Shown: positions 1-8,431 of the stretch, in pieces | Layout of the letters: every line of letters starts with the position of its first letter | Position numbering within the stretch: the stretch's first letter is position 1 | Assembly (NCBI GenBank): GCA_946187325.1 | Contig: CAMHQC010000014.1 | Span: 1-48,536, forward strand | Source of the DNA: an uncultured Clostridia bacterium | GTDB lineage: Bacteria > Bacillota > Clostridia > Oscillospirales > Acutalibacteraceae | Direction: 5' to 3' | Length of the DNA stretch: 48,536 bases | Position numbers and translations under genes: made by a program | The notes under the pieces: generated by a model | Told to the model about the DNA's origin: nothing | Database searches by the model: none | Seen by the model: only the letters and a program-made list of their open reading frames with translations

Positions 1-417
1 ATAATTATTATTATTTATTTTATTATAATTATTATTATATGTAGAAGATTTTTCCGGGGGGTTAGAAGAATTTTCTAAGGGGGTAGAAGATTTTTCTAAC
101 CCCTTAGAAGTTTTTTCAGGGGGATCGGGGATAGGAATATCCTGCTTTTCAAGTATATCGTAGTTTATATAGATGTTTCTCTTGTTATTGTCGTTTATGC
201 TTAAGGATATGTAGCCGAGATTTTTGAGCTTGTTAATCGAGTTTGAAATACTGCGCTCGCTTATACACATAAGCTTCGAGAGGTAAGAGTTAGTAGCGTA
301 GCAGTAACCTTTATTTCTGGACAGGCTGATTATCGCGCACAGCAAAACTTTCTCGATTACGCTTAGTCCGGGCGCCGACAGCAGTTGATTCGGAATTATA
401 GTATATACGTTATTCAA
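1..417 (-). CDS. Helix-turn-helix protein, partial (C-terminus beyond window)
   Basis: This minus-strand frame is open to the window edge (139 codons visible). I start it at TTG 417, because AAGGAGTG lies six bases upstream (424-431) and no ATG fits. Residues ~1-90 resemble a winged helix-turn-helix of the kind found in replisome organizer and DnaD-like proteins: a helix that senses growth genes (LLSAPGLSVIEKVLLCAI), then a recognition region (YLSKLMCISERSISNSINKL) and a wing (LGYISL). From residue ~95 the chain becomes a low-complexity linker with four imperfect copies of an (E)K/N-S-S-x-P-P/L-E unit, then an Asn-rich stretch. This layout is typical of plasmid, phage or integrative-element replication proteins, so the window may begin inside an older element. 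The exact family is uncertain. Confidence 0.7.
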   Translation of the reverse strand, partial: MNNVYTIIPNQLLSAPGLSVIEKVLLCAIISLSRNKGYCYATNSYLSKLMCISERSISNSINKLKNLGYISLSINDNNKRNIYINYDILEKQDIPIPDPPEKTSKGLEKSSTPLENSSNPPEKSSTYNNNYNKINNNNY

Positions 418-453
418 TTAAATCACTCCTTACCTATAGCGCAAAATCAGCGG

Positions 454-477
454 AAATTGCATACAAATATGCAATTT
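454..477 (+). other. Hairpin with T-run between divergent genes
   Basis: A perfect 10-bp inverted repeat (AAATTGCATA / TATGCAATTT, 4-base loop) is followed by a run of T on the plus strand. It lies between the divergent helix-turn-helix gene and the beta-helix gene. It could be an operator for the helix-turn-helix protein or a terminator-like element. Seen directly; its role is inference. Confidence 0.4.
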
Positions 478-558
478 TTTAAAAAATTATTTAAAATTTC
501 TCAGTGAAACTTTCTCACTACTTCGAAATTTGTCCCCTTATTTCGACAGATTGCCAAA

Positions 559-587
559 TTTACAAAGCTTATAATTTATGCTATAAT
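559..587 (+). promoter_or_regulatory. Promoter for the beta-helix surface protein
   Basis: TTTACA (559-564), a 17-base spacer and TATAAT (582-587) match the housekeeping sigma consensus. The start codon at 619 follows a GGAG at 607-610. Confidence 0.6.
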
Positions 588-618
588 ATTATTTAAAGTT
601 AGTTTTGGAGTTATTTTA

Positions 619-3510
619 ATGAGTAAATTTATAAGATTTACAATTTCAATATTTCTTTCGCTCACGGTATTATTTTCGGTAATACCGCAGGCTTTCGCGG
701 CTGAAAGCACGCCCGATGAGCCTGTCGGCACAGAAATTACCGTTACCGCCGACGAGATTGAGCGGAGCGATTTCAGCACAGCGGTTCAAAAAGCTCTCGA
801 CACCGCTAAGAATAACGCGAGCGAAAATAATCCTTACACCGTAATTGTCGAGCCCGGGGACTATAGGCTCTATAGAGGACTTCGTATTTACAGCAACACC
901 ACTCTGAGCCTCTACGACGTAGAGATTCACCGTGTACCGGGTTCGTACGTCAATATGCTTCGAATCGGAAACGAGGACAGCGTGTCGCGCGGAGCGGCGG
1001 GCTATTATTACGAGAATATCGCCGTAGAGGGCGGTATTTTTAACGCCGATTATACCGTCCAGACTATGATAAAAGCGGCTCACGCCAAAAATTTCAGTAT
1101 GAAGGACGTTATCGTGGAGAATGTCTATAACGCTCATATGATGGAAATCGCGGGAATAGACGGCTTTACCGTCAGGGACTGCGACTTTAAAAAGCAGAAC
1201 CTCTACGCCGAGTCAAAGAGCGAGATTTGTTACGAGGCTATCCAGCTCGATGTGCTTAAATCAGGCCATATCGTAAACTGCCGAAGCGAAGATTTACCGA
1301 TGAAAAACGTGCTGATTGAGGGATGTCGTTTCATAGATGTTCCGCGCGGAATAGGCTCTCATACCGCGATTTTAAACAATCCTTTTACCAATATCACAAT
1401 CAGAAACAACGAGTTTTACAATATGGAAAGCGTAGCCGTCCAGTCTTTAGGCTGGGTAAACTGCTCGATTACCGACAACTATATCGAAAAAGCGCCGAGA
1501 GGTATCGCCGTTTATTCCGTAGGTACGGACGGACGAGGAGTATTTCTGCCGAGCGTGCTCGCCGAGGAGGGCGGAGTTGAAACTCAGACCTCCGACGAGT
1601 ACAAGGCTCCGCCGAAGTCGAACACCTTAGTAGCCTATAACACAATTAAGGAATGCGGAAGTATTAAAGACCCTTACGCCAACTACAAGGTATCGGCGAT
1701 TTCGTCGATGGGATTTAATCTCAGCGAGGTTCATCCCACGGGCGAAACGGGAAGCGGCGGACTTCCCGTCGGAAATTACTACCAAAACGGCGTTACTATT
1801 AAGAACAACTACGTCGAGGTTCAGGGCTCGGGTTGCAGAATCTCCGGCTCGAAAAATATCGAGGTTAACTCCAACGAGTTTATCTGTAAACCCAGCGATA
1901 TTAACCCCGAAAGTAACTACTACGGAATAGTCGCGCGAAACGGCTCGTCCGTCACGACGGTTAATAATAACTATATTAAAAACGCCGCGACTAACGGAAT
2001 CCATTTCGGTGAGGAATGCGAGGCGGGTTCGGTTACGTATAACAATATCGACACCACCTCTAAGCTCGGAATAGCGTTTTATAAAACCAAGGTTAATACA
2101 ATTTCCGACAACGTAATTTCGAATACAAAAACCGAAGCGCTCGGCGTTAAGAGCAAGTCCTCGGTTAAAAACCCGATAGTGAGAAATAAGGTAAGTAACA
2201 GTCCTGTCGGAATATATCTCACAAGCGGGTCGAGCGGATTTCTAAGCTCGAATACCGCCGTGAAATGTACGACCGCTTTTAAATATCCTAAAACTCAGAT
2301 GACGCGTTTCGCCGCTAATAACTACGCTGTCGAGTCGAGCGCGGGAGCGGTAGTTTCGGACGTGAGCTCGGTTGAGCTATCCGCGGGCAGAAGCTTTAAG
2401 CCGAGTATAAAAACTACCCCGATTAACTCGAACGCTGCGGTTACGTACTCGAGCTCCGACAGCGAGATCGCTTCGGTGGACGAGGGCGGAATGATTACGG
2501 CTAAAAATGTCGGATCAGCCGAGATAACCGCTAAAAGCGCAAGCGGTAAAACCGCGGTAATCGCTGTTACCGTAAAGGAAGAAATGTCCGATACAAAAAC
2601 CACGGCTTTCGCTCAAATACCGCTTATAAGCTCGATTTACAACAATAACGGCGGGGTGTATCTCTCTTGGAATAAGGTTTCGGGCGCGGCTAAATACCGC
2701 GTGTTTAAGAAAACTACCGCGGGGTATTCAACCGTCGCGGATACAACCTCGCTGTCTTATACCGACAGCAAGGTAACTTCGGGTACGTCTTACTTCTATA
2801 CCGTTCGGGCTATGGACAGCAAGGGCGCGTATATCGGCTCTTACGAGAACTCGGGCTCGCCGATTAAATACGTCGCTCCCGCCTCAGTCGGCACGATTGA
2901 GAACACTTCGACTAATATCAAGCTTTCGTGGAATAAGGTTGCGGGCGCGGACAGATACAGGCTGTTTTATAAGGCGGGAAGCAATCCGTGGACTCATTGG
3001 AAAACTACTACCAAGCTCACTAAAACCTACTCTCCCGTAAAGTCGGGCGAGAGCTATTCGTTCGCGATAATAAGCCTCGACGCCGATAAAAATCCGCTCA
3101 ATATAAGTAAGACAAGCTCCGTGAGAAAGTTCCTCTCCAAGCCGTCGTTAAAGCTGGTTAAGCGCTCTAAGTCGGGCAAGAAAATCAGGCTCTCGTGGAC
3201 TAAGGTCAACGGCGCTGAAAAGTACGTCTTAAATGTGCTGAAAACTAAGAAAAAAGTTAAGGTAGTTAATAAGAAAACCAAGAAAGCTAAGGTTAAGCTC
3301 GTGAAAAATAAAAAGTGGAAAAAGCTAAAGACAACTACCGCTAATACGCTCGTGTGCAGCGGCGCGCTCGGTATAGATTATAAATATACCGTTAAGTGCG
3401 TTGACAGCAGCGGCAAGAGCTTCAGCGTTGATTCGGATATTAAGACGATAAAGTATATAAAGCCCGCCGTTAAGAAAAAGGTAAAGCCAAAAGTTAAAGT
3501 GAAGAGTTAA
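619..3510 (+). CDS. Secreted right-handed beta-helix protein with Ig-like and fibronectin III domains
   Basis: Predicted secreted surface protein of 963 residues. A signal peptide (residues 1-27, cut after AFA) is followed by a long stretch (about 60-560) rich in regularly spaced Asn and hydrophobic residues (N-x-I, NNYIxN), typical of parallel beta-helix or right-handed beta-helix repeats as in pectate-lyase-like folds. Residues ~575-655 form a Big_2 (bacterial Ig-like group 2) domain (YSSSDSEIASVDEGGMITA). Two to three fibronectin type III-like modules follow (SWNKVSGAAKYRVFKKT, SWNKVAGADRYRLFYKA), and the C-terminus is strongly lysine-rich. No LPXTG or dockerin is present. The helix domain may bind or cleave plant or host polysaccharide, but I see no clear catalytic signature. 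The start is supported by a GGAG ribosome site and a consensus promoter. Confidence 0.85.
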   Translation: MSKFIRFTISIFLSLTVLFSVIPQAFAAESTPDEPVGTEITVTADEIERSDFSTAVQKALDTAKNNASENNPYTVIVEPGDYRLYRGLRIYSNTTLSLYDVEIHRVPGSYVNMLRIGNEDSVSRGAAGYYYENIAVEGGIFNADYTVQTMIKAAHAKNFSMKDVIVENVYNAHMMEIAGIDGFTVRDCDFKKQNLYAESKSEICYEAIQLDVLKSGHIVNCRSEDLPMKNVLIEGCRFIDVPRGIGSHTAILNNPFTNITIRNNEFYNMESVAVQSLGWVNCSITDNYIEKAPRGIAVYSVGTDGRGVFLPSVLAEEGGVETQTSDEYKAPPKSNTLVAYNTIKECGSIKDPYANYKVSAISSMGFNLSEVHPTGETGSGGLPVGNYYQNGVTIKNNYVEVQGSGCRISGSKNIEVNSNEFICKPSDINPESNYYGIVARNGSSVTTVNNNYIKNAATNGIHFGEECEAGSVTYNNIDTTSKLGIAFYKTKVNTISDNVISNTKTEALGVKSKSSVKNPIVRNKVSNSPVGIYLTSGSSGFLSSNTAVKCTTAFKYPKTQMTRFAANNYAVESSAGAVVSDVSSVELSAGRSFKPSIKTTPINSNAAVTYSSSDSEIASVDEGGMITAKNVGSAEITAKSASGKTAVIAVTVKEEMSDTKTTAFAQIPLISSIYNNNGGVYLSWNKVSGAAKYRVFKKTTAGYSTVADTTSLSYTDSKVTSGTSYFYTVRAMDSKGAYIGSYENSGSPIKYVAPASVGTIENTSTNIKLSWNKVAGADRYRLFYKAGSNPWTHWKTTTKLTKTYSPVKSGESYSFAIISLDADKNPLNISKTSSVRKFLSKPSLKLVKRSKSGKKIRLSWTKVNGAEKYVLNVLKTKKKVKVVNKKTKKAKVKLVKNKKWKKLKTTTANTLVCSGALGIDYKYTVKCVDSSGKSFSVDSDIKTIKYIKPAVKKKVKPKVKVKS

Positions 3511-3580
3511 GGACAATTCGCAATTCGCAATTCGTAATTGTAAATGATAGAGTTTAAAACTAAGAGTGAAGAAATAAAAA

Positions 3581-3623
3581 TATGGTCGGGATAAGCCCTC
3601 TATGGAGCTATATTCCGACCATA
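3581..3623. terminator. Bidirectional hairpin terminator
   Basis: TATGGTCGG pairs with CCGACCATA (stem of ~13 with one wobble) between two convergent genes, flanked by A/T-rich sequence on both sides. It is preceded by three tandem CAATTCG units at 3515-3535, a short repeat that recurs at ~33625-33650. Confidence 0.5.
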
Positions 3624-3670
3624 ATTATTATATATTATAAAACTGTAACCTGTAACCTACAATCTATCTC

Positions 3671-4360
3671 CTAGTAATAAAGAATCCCGTTATCCGCGTC
3701 GAGCTCGGCGTATTGTCCGTCACGAACGAGCTTGTCCACCGACTTAATCGCCGCGACCGACGGAATATTCATCGCCTTAGCGAGCTTGGCTCCGTGGGAG
3801 TTAGAGGTTCCGATATCCACGACAATTCCCTTGACGTGTTCTCTGTCTAACCGCGCGACAACCGACGGCGTAAGCTCATACGCCGCGATTATGACGTCCT
3901 CGTCGAAATGCTCGACAGGCTCCTCGGGAATCTCAAGCAGAAGCTTTACAACGCTTACCTCTACGTCGAGAACGTCTAAGTAAAGCTGGCGCACAAAGTC
4001 TATGTCGGTATCGAGAAAACGCTTTATATATGTGTCGCAAATCTCGCACGTAGCCTGTTCGGCGCAGGTTCCGTTGCTTATCCTTGTGATAAGCTCGGAC
4101 TGAAGCGCCAAGTCGTGCGTCATTTTTATATGGCTTTCGAGAATCTGCGACTCGGCGTGACCGACGGTTTTCTCCAGATGCGCCATCTGTTTTCGGGTAT
4201 TGTCGCAAAAGGACTTTAAAGCCCTTACGAATCTTCCGAGTTCCTTATCCGTGTCCTCTACCTTATGGATTTTAAACTCAGGACACGAGCAGTCGATTAT
4301 TTTAATTTTTCCTTTTCCGACTCCGCCTACAACGGAGTTCCCCTGAATTTTATGTAGCAT
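3671..4360 (-). CDS. Stand-alone phosphotransferase Enzyme I N-terminal-like protein
   Basis: At 229 residues this matches only the amino-terminal half of PTS Enzyme I. It has an opening strand with the G-x-G-K-G-K-I motif, a four-helix HPr-docking bundle (residues ~30-145) and a swivelling phosphohistidine domain. The motif T-S-N-S-H-G aligns with the Enzyme I T-S-H active site, and the histidine is residue 189, the same number as in E. coli EI. The protein ends where the EI N-domain ends, so the PEP-binding TIM barrel and dimerisation domain are absent. No ptsH or permease lies beside it. I start it at ATG 4360, because GGAG lies 7 bases upstream; a TTG at 4381 is a longer alternative. It cannot use PEP by itself, so it may relay phosphate between HPr-like partners or act as a regulator. 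Confidence 0.75.
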   Translation of the reverse strand: MLHKIQGNSVVGGVGKGKIKIIDCSCPEFKIHKVEDTDKELGRFVRALKSFCDNTRKQMAHLEKTVGHAESQILESHIKMTHDLALQSELITRISNGTCAEQATCEICDTYIKRFLDTDIDFVRQLYLDVLDVEVSVVKLLLEIPEEPVEHFDEDVIIAAYELTPSVVARLDREHVKGIVVDIGTSNSHGAKLAKAMNIPSVAAIKSVDKLVRDGQYAELDADNGILYY

Positions 4361-4527
4361 ATTTTTCTCCGTTAAATTCAATATTTAATCTTTTACACTT
4401 AGATTATATCATTTCTTACAAAAAATTGCAATAATATTTTGAAGCTTTGTGCAAAAATTATAACTTGATATCTTGCGGCAAAACGTATATACTTAAAATA
4501 CAGATAGATTATTGTACGGAGGACGCT

Positions 4528-5127
4528 ATGTTAAGGAAAATTGAAAGCTGTGTGTATTATAATGCCGAAAAAAAGATTACCTATAGTATTGAATACAGCG
4601 GAAACAACGCGGTTATTTCTAAGCGTGACAGCGGCGATTCGTCTGAAAAAACAGTCGATATAAACTATATCCGCAATCTCGATATTTTCTTTAACCCTTA
4701 CGATTTCGAGTGCTGGGCTGATACCGAGAGCGAGGATAAATCTTATATAAAGCTCGAGTATAACGGCAGTTTTTACACCACCGCTTTGGATATCGGCGGT
4801 AATATTTTCGCCGAAACAGAGCGGTATTTTGAGAATTATTATAACGGCGTAGAACCCGAGGTTATACTGTGCCATTCGTTCCACGGCGGAGGTCCCGAGT
4901 ATGAGTTTATAACCGAAAAACCGGGTGTTTTTACCTGGTACAGCAGACATATTTCACACAGCGCTGAAGATGTCTGCGGCGGCGGTTACGATATTGAGTA
5001 TAAGCTTTATCCGCTGAGAAGCGGTACGGCTTCGGCACTTATTAAAAGCGGCTCGCCGATAGTTCCTCCCGAGGAGAAAAGGGTTATTGTCGAGGTGGAC
5101 GAGAGTTTTAAGATAGTTAAGAATTGA
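4528..5127 (+). CDS. Hypothetical protein of unknown family
   Basis: A 199-residue acidic, probably cytoplasmic protein that I do not recognise. The start at ATG 4528 is set by GGAGG at 4519-4523; an in-frame ATG at 4447 has no ribosome site. There is no signal peptide or membrane segment. The composition (many Tyr, Glu, Asp; alternating charged and beta-prone residues such as KIESCVYYNAEKKITYSIEY) suggests a mainly beta fold. A Gly-rich turn (CHSFHGGGPEYEF) near residue 118 and CGGGYDIEYKLYPL near residue 150 are the most distinctive segments. It is a single-gene unit ending at a strong terminator and points toward the fusion GTPase gene. Confidence 0.7.
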   Translation: MLRKIESCVYYNAEKKITYSIEYSGNNAVISKRDSGDSSEKTVDINYIRNLDIFFNPYDFECWADTESEDKSYIKLEYNGSFYTTALDIGGNIFAETERYFENYYNGVEPEVILCHSFHGGGPEYEFITEKPGVFTWYSRHISHSAEDVCGGGYDIEYKLYPLRSGTASALIKSGSPIVPPEEKRVIVEVDESFKIVKN

Positions 5128-5140
5128 GAGATATAGTAAG

Positions 5141-5173
5141 GACGGCTCAACTTGCATTGAGCCGTCTCTTTTT
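5141..5173. terminator. Rho-independent terminator
   Basis: GACGGCTCAA and TTGAGCCGTC form a perfect 10-bp stem with a 6-base loop (5141-5166), followed by TCTTTTT. It sits between convergent genes and can serve both. Confidence 0.85.
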
Positions 5174-5183
5174 AACTTTATTT

Positions 5184-7751
5184 CTAACTCTCAGTTATCA
5201 ACTGCCTGATTTCGTCCTCGGCTTGTTCGACTTCCTCCAAAAACGCTCTTGACGATACTCTCAGCGCGCCGTTTCCGAGGATAATAAGCTGTTCCAAGGC
5301 GTCCGAGGTTACCACTCTTACCCTGTTGTTTTTAGCGAGCTTATACGAAGCCTTTTCGATATACATATCGGCGGTTTCGGCTTCTTTGGTGTAGATTATC
5401 TTTATGCCGTTAACTTCCTCGACTTCACGGCGGCTGCCCTTGACCTTGTACGCGTCGAACACGAGTATAAGGTTACACTTAGTGTATCCGCGGTAGTTAC
5501 ACAGTATGTTTATAAGCGCGGCTCTCGCGCCGTCAATACTGCTTTCGGCAAGCTCTCTGAGCTTATCCCACGAGAAAATGACGTTGTAGCCGTCTACGAG
5601 CAGATACTCCTCTCCGTCGAACTTCGGCGCCGGGGAGCCTTTGTATTTATGCTCCTTTTTAACGGCGGTAAAACGCTTCTTTTCGCTTGTACCGCGCTTT
5701 TTAACCGCTCCGTAGGTCTGCTCGAAAATCTGCATAAGCTCCTTATCCGCGGCGAAAATATCTTTTTGGTTTTTGAATTTAAAGAGCCGTTTTTCGAGAG
5801 GCTCGTCGTTTTCGTGTTCTCGGGTTTTGAGTGCTGAGCTAAGGTGCATATGGTTTTTGACCTCGTCCCATTTTACGATATGACCCGCTCCGTGAAAGCA
5901 GAATACCGAGTCGCACGTGTTCTCCGTGTCGCTGTCGGGATTGTAGCCATAACGGGCGATAACCTCGTCTGAGTTATGGCACGGCTCGTAGCCCTTTAGA
6001 CTGCACATAAGCCGTCCTTTGCCGTGGGTGTAGCTTATGACCTCCTTGGTGTATCCGCGCATTTCGGAGACGGGAGCTGTTCCCGATATAATTGACATTC
6101 CGCCGTTTACCTCGGGCGGTGAAAATGTACCCTTCATCCGCCGTATATCCGTCATAGCCCGCCCGATATTCTCGCTCGGCACTTCTAATTTGTACTCGAA
6201 TACGGGTTCCAAAAGCACGCTCTGCGCCGAACGCAAACCCTGTCTTACGGCTCGGTAGACAGCCTGTCTGAAATCTCCGCCCTCGGTATGCTTGGGGTGA
6301 GCTTTTCCCGATACGAGCGAAATCTCCATATCGGTTATCGGCGAGCCTGTCAGCACGCCTACGTGAGTTTTTTCGTATAAGTGAGTTAAGATTAATCTCT
6401 GCCAGTTTTTATCGAGCAGGTCTTCCTTGCACTCGGTCTTAAAAACAAGTCCGCTGTCGGCTTTCAGCGGTCTGAGCATAAGGTGTACCTCGGCGTAATG
6501 GCGTAACGGTTCGAAATGACCCACGCCCTCGACCTCGTTTTTAATAGTTTCCTTGTAGATGATGTTGCCCTCGCCGAAATTCACCTCAAAGCCGAAACGC
6601 TCGGCTATTATTGCCTTTAGTACCTCGAGCTGAATATCGCCCATAAGCTGTATTCTGATTTCCGATAAGCGCTCGTTCCATACTACGTTTAACTGCGGGT
6701 CCTCGTTTTCGAGGATTCGCATTTTTTCCAACGCGGTGCGGGCGTCTATGTTTTCGGGAAGCTCGAGCCGATAGGTGAGTACAGGCTCGAGTATCGGCGG
6801 AGCGGCGTCTTTTTCCGCTCCGAGTCCGTCGCCCGAAGCCGTGAAGCTCAGTCCCGTAACGGCGCATACCGTACCCGCGCGCGCCTCGTTTACCGTGGTG
6901 AACTTTTCGCCCGAGTATATTCTGATCTGGTTTACCTTTTCGCCGTCCTTATTTTTAGGGCTGTCGGGAATATCCCTGACCCTTAAGCTTCCGCCGGTAA
7001 TCTTCATAAACGTCAGGCGGGTTTTAGTTTTATCCTCTGAGATTTTGTATACTCTCGCGCCGAAGCTTTCGCTGTAATCGGGGGCTTCGGTGTAGGAGTA
7101 AAGCGCGTCTAAAAATTCCTCGACGCCCTTTAGCTTTAGAGCCGAGCCGAACATACACGGAAAAATTTTTCTCTCTTTAACCGCTGTACTTATATCGCTC
7201 TTTTTAAGCGAGTCTTCTTCGTATTTAAGTAAAAGGTCTTCGCCGCACAGAGCGATATTGTCGTAAAACTCGTCATCCTCGACCGTAAAATCTACGCAGC
7301 CGCCGCTCAGCTTCTGTTTTAACTCGGAAAGGATAGTTTCCCTGTCCGGCTGAGCTAAATCCATCTTGTTTATAAAAATAAAGCACGGAATCTTGTATTT
7401 TTTAAGAAGCGTCCAGATAGTTTCGGTGTGGCTCTGAACTCCGTCAACTCCGCTGATAACGAGAATCGCGTAGTCGAGCACCTGAAGCGTGCGCTCGGTT
7501 TCGGCGGAAAAATCCACGTGTCCCGGGGTGTCGAGCAGGGTGATTTCAGTGTCCTTATATTTGAGCATAGCGAGCTTAGAGAATATAGTAATTCCGCGTT
7601 CGCGCTCGAGTGTAAAATTGTCGAGAAAGGCGTTTTTGTGGTCAACTCGTCCGAGCTTTTTTATATTGCCCGAAAGATACATCATCGCTTCGGAAAGCGT
7701 GGTTTTTCCCGAGTCAACGTGCGCCAGTATTCCGATAGAAACTTTTTTCAT
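5184..7751 (-). CDS. TetM-like ribosomal GTPase fused to a Rae1/YacP-type NYN nuclease
   Basis: An 855-residue fusion. Residues 1 to ~640 are a translational GTPase of the Tet(M)/Tet(O) ribosomal-protection branch of the EF-G family, with P-loop AHVDSGKTT, DTPGH, NKMD and RERGIT switch motifs, then domains II-V. After a charged linker (~645-713), residues 714-855 match YacP/Rae1: LLVDGYNVI at the N-terminus, VFDAYKVKG, an IYTKEAETAD metal/active-site strand, VTSDALEQ and GALRVSSR. In Bacillus subtilis Rae1 is a ribosome-dependent A-site mRNA endonuclease, and Tet(M) also binds the A-site entrance, so the fusion suggests a single factor that engages stalled ribosomes and cuts the mRNA. The gene may be annotated elsewhere as tetracycline resistance, but drug protection is not shown by sequence. 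The start is ATG 7751 with GGAG five bases upstream. Confidence 0.88.
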   Translation of the reverse strand: MKKVSIGILAHVDSGKTTLSEAMMYLSGNIKKLGRVDHKNAFLDNFTLERERGITIFSKLAMLKYKDTEITLLDTPGHVDFSAETERTLQVLDYAILVISGVDGVQSHTETIWTLLKKYKIPCFIFINKMDLAQPDRETILSELKQKLSGGCVDFTVEDDEFYDNIALCGEDLLLKYEEDSLKKSDISTAVKERKIFPCMFGSALKLKGVEEFLDALYSYTEAPDYSESFGARVYKISEDKTKTRLTFMKITGGSLRVRDIPDSPKNKDGEKVNQIRIYSGEKFTTVNEARAGTVCAVTGLSFTASGDGLGAEKDAAPPILEPVLTYRLELPENIDARTALEKMRILENEDPQLNVVWNERLSEIRIQLMGDIQLEVLKAIIAERFGFEVNFGEGNIIYKETIKNEVEGVGHFEPLRHYAEVHLMLRPLKADSGLVFKTECKEDLLDKNWQRLILTHLYEKTHVGVLTGSPITDMEISLVSGKAHPKHTEGGDFRQAVYRAVRQGLRSAQSVLLEPVFEYKLEVPSENIGRAMTDIRRMKGTFSPPEVNGGMSIISGTAPVSEMRGYTKEVISYTHGKGRLMCSLKGYEPCHNSDEVIARYGYNPDSDTENTCDSVFCFHGAGHIVKWDEVKNHMHLSSALKTREHENDEPLEKRLFKFKNQKDIFAADKELMQIFEQTYGAVKKRGTSEKKRFTAVKKEHKYKGSPAPKFDGEEYLLVDGYNVIFSWDKLRELAESSIDGARAALINILCNYRGYTKCNLILVFDAYKVKGSRREVEEVNGIKIIYTKEAETADMYIEKASYKLAKNNRVRVVTSDALEQLIILGNGALRVSSRAFLEEVEQAEDEIRQLITES

Positions 7752-7797
7752 TTTTACTCCGTAATATTGTTTTCGGCGCGGTAATCCACGCCGAAAG

Positions 7798-8073
7798 CTA
7801 AAATAAATCGCTGTGAGTCCCTGTTCTTGTCAAGTACAAAATCAATTCTTCCTCGTAAATCTCGTATACAAGCAGCCAGTCGGGCGTTATATGACATTCA
7901 CGACAGTTAAAATAATCTCCGCTGAGCGAATGGTCTCGGTACTTCGGTTCGAGAACTTCGCCGTCGGCAAGCTTGCGGATTACTTCTTTAATGAGATTGA
8001 TATTGTAGCCGCGTTTTTGTACACGTTTTAAATCTTTTTGGAACTTTGTTGACGGCTTGATTCGATATCTCAT
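7798..8073 (-). CDS. yafQ: YafQ-family mRNA interferase toxin
   Basis: A 91-residue basic protein of the RelE/ParE superfamily, YafQ type. Visible family features are the N-terminal helix with K-F-x-K-D-L-K-R, the D-H-x-L-x-G-D-Y core, the C-H-I-x-P-D-W-L-L-V-Y-E strand and the C-terminal L-x-R-T-G-T-H-S-D-L-F with its catalytic histidine region. Members are ribosome-dependent endoribonucleases neutralised by DinJ. The ATG overlaps the stop of the upstream antitoxin by four bases, the usual translationally coupled antitoxin-first order. Confidence 0.9.
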   Translation of the reverse strand: MRYRIKPSTKFQKDLKRVQKRGYNINLIKEVIRKLADGEVLEPKYRDHSLSGDYFNCRECHITPDWLLVYEIYEEELILYLTRTGTHSDLF

Positions 8074-8345
8074 GACAGTAAATCCTCGAACATCGCGTCA
8101 ACATCGTCGTAGGTTTTTCCAATCGCGGAGTTTTTCTTCATACGCTGAATTTCCGCGATAGCTTCTATCGTTTCCTTGTTAGGAACGTCTGTGGTGATTT
8201 CAAAGGGGATAGAATGCTGTCTTAACGACTGTCTCAGGAAAATGTTAATCGCTGTTGATAAATCCATCCCGAGTTGAGCGAAAAGTTCCTGGGCTTGTTT
8301 TTTGATGTCGGAATCTATACTTACATTTGTGCTTACTTTTGGCAT
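8070..8345 (-). CDS. dinJ: RelB/DinJ-family antitoxin
   Basis: A 91-residue antitoxin. The N-terminus (STNVSIDSDIKKQAQELF) is a ribbon-helix-helix DNA-binding segment, followed by the DinJ signature G-M-D-L-S-T-A-I-N-I-F-L-R-Q and an acidic C-terminal toxin-wrapping tail. The start at ATG 8345 is set by AAAGGAG upstream; an in-frame ATG 21 bases earlier is less likely. It overlaps yafQ by 4 bases. The complex probably represses its own promoter at 8367-8395. Confidence 0.9.
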   Translation of the reverse strand: MPKVSTNVSIDSDIKKQAQELFAQLGMDLSTAINIFLRQSLRQHSIPFEITTDVPNKETIEAIAEIQRMKKNSAIGKTYDDVDAMFEDLLS

Positions 8346-8366
8346 AAAATCAACTCCTTTACACAT

Positions 8367-8395
8367 ATTATATTATAGATATATGTAGTTGTCAA
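8367..8395 (-). promoter_or_regulatory. Promoter and probable operator of dinJ-yafQ
   Basis: Read on the minus strand: TTGACA (8390-8395), 17 bases, TATAAT (8367-8372), about 25 bases before the dinJ start. The surrounding A/T-rich region (8361-8430) contains repeated ACATATTAT/ATAATATGT half-sites that could bind the DinJ-YafQ complex. Confidence 0.7.
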
Positions 8396-8431
8396 TATAT
8401 TATACACATATTATGCACATAATATATATGT

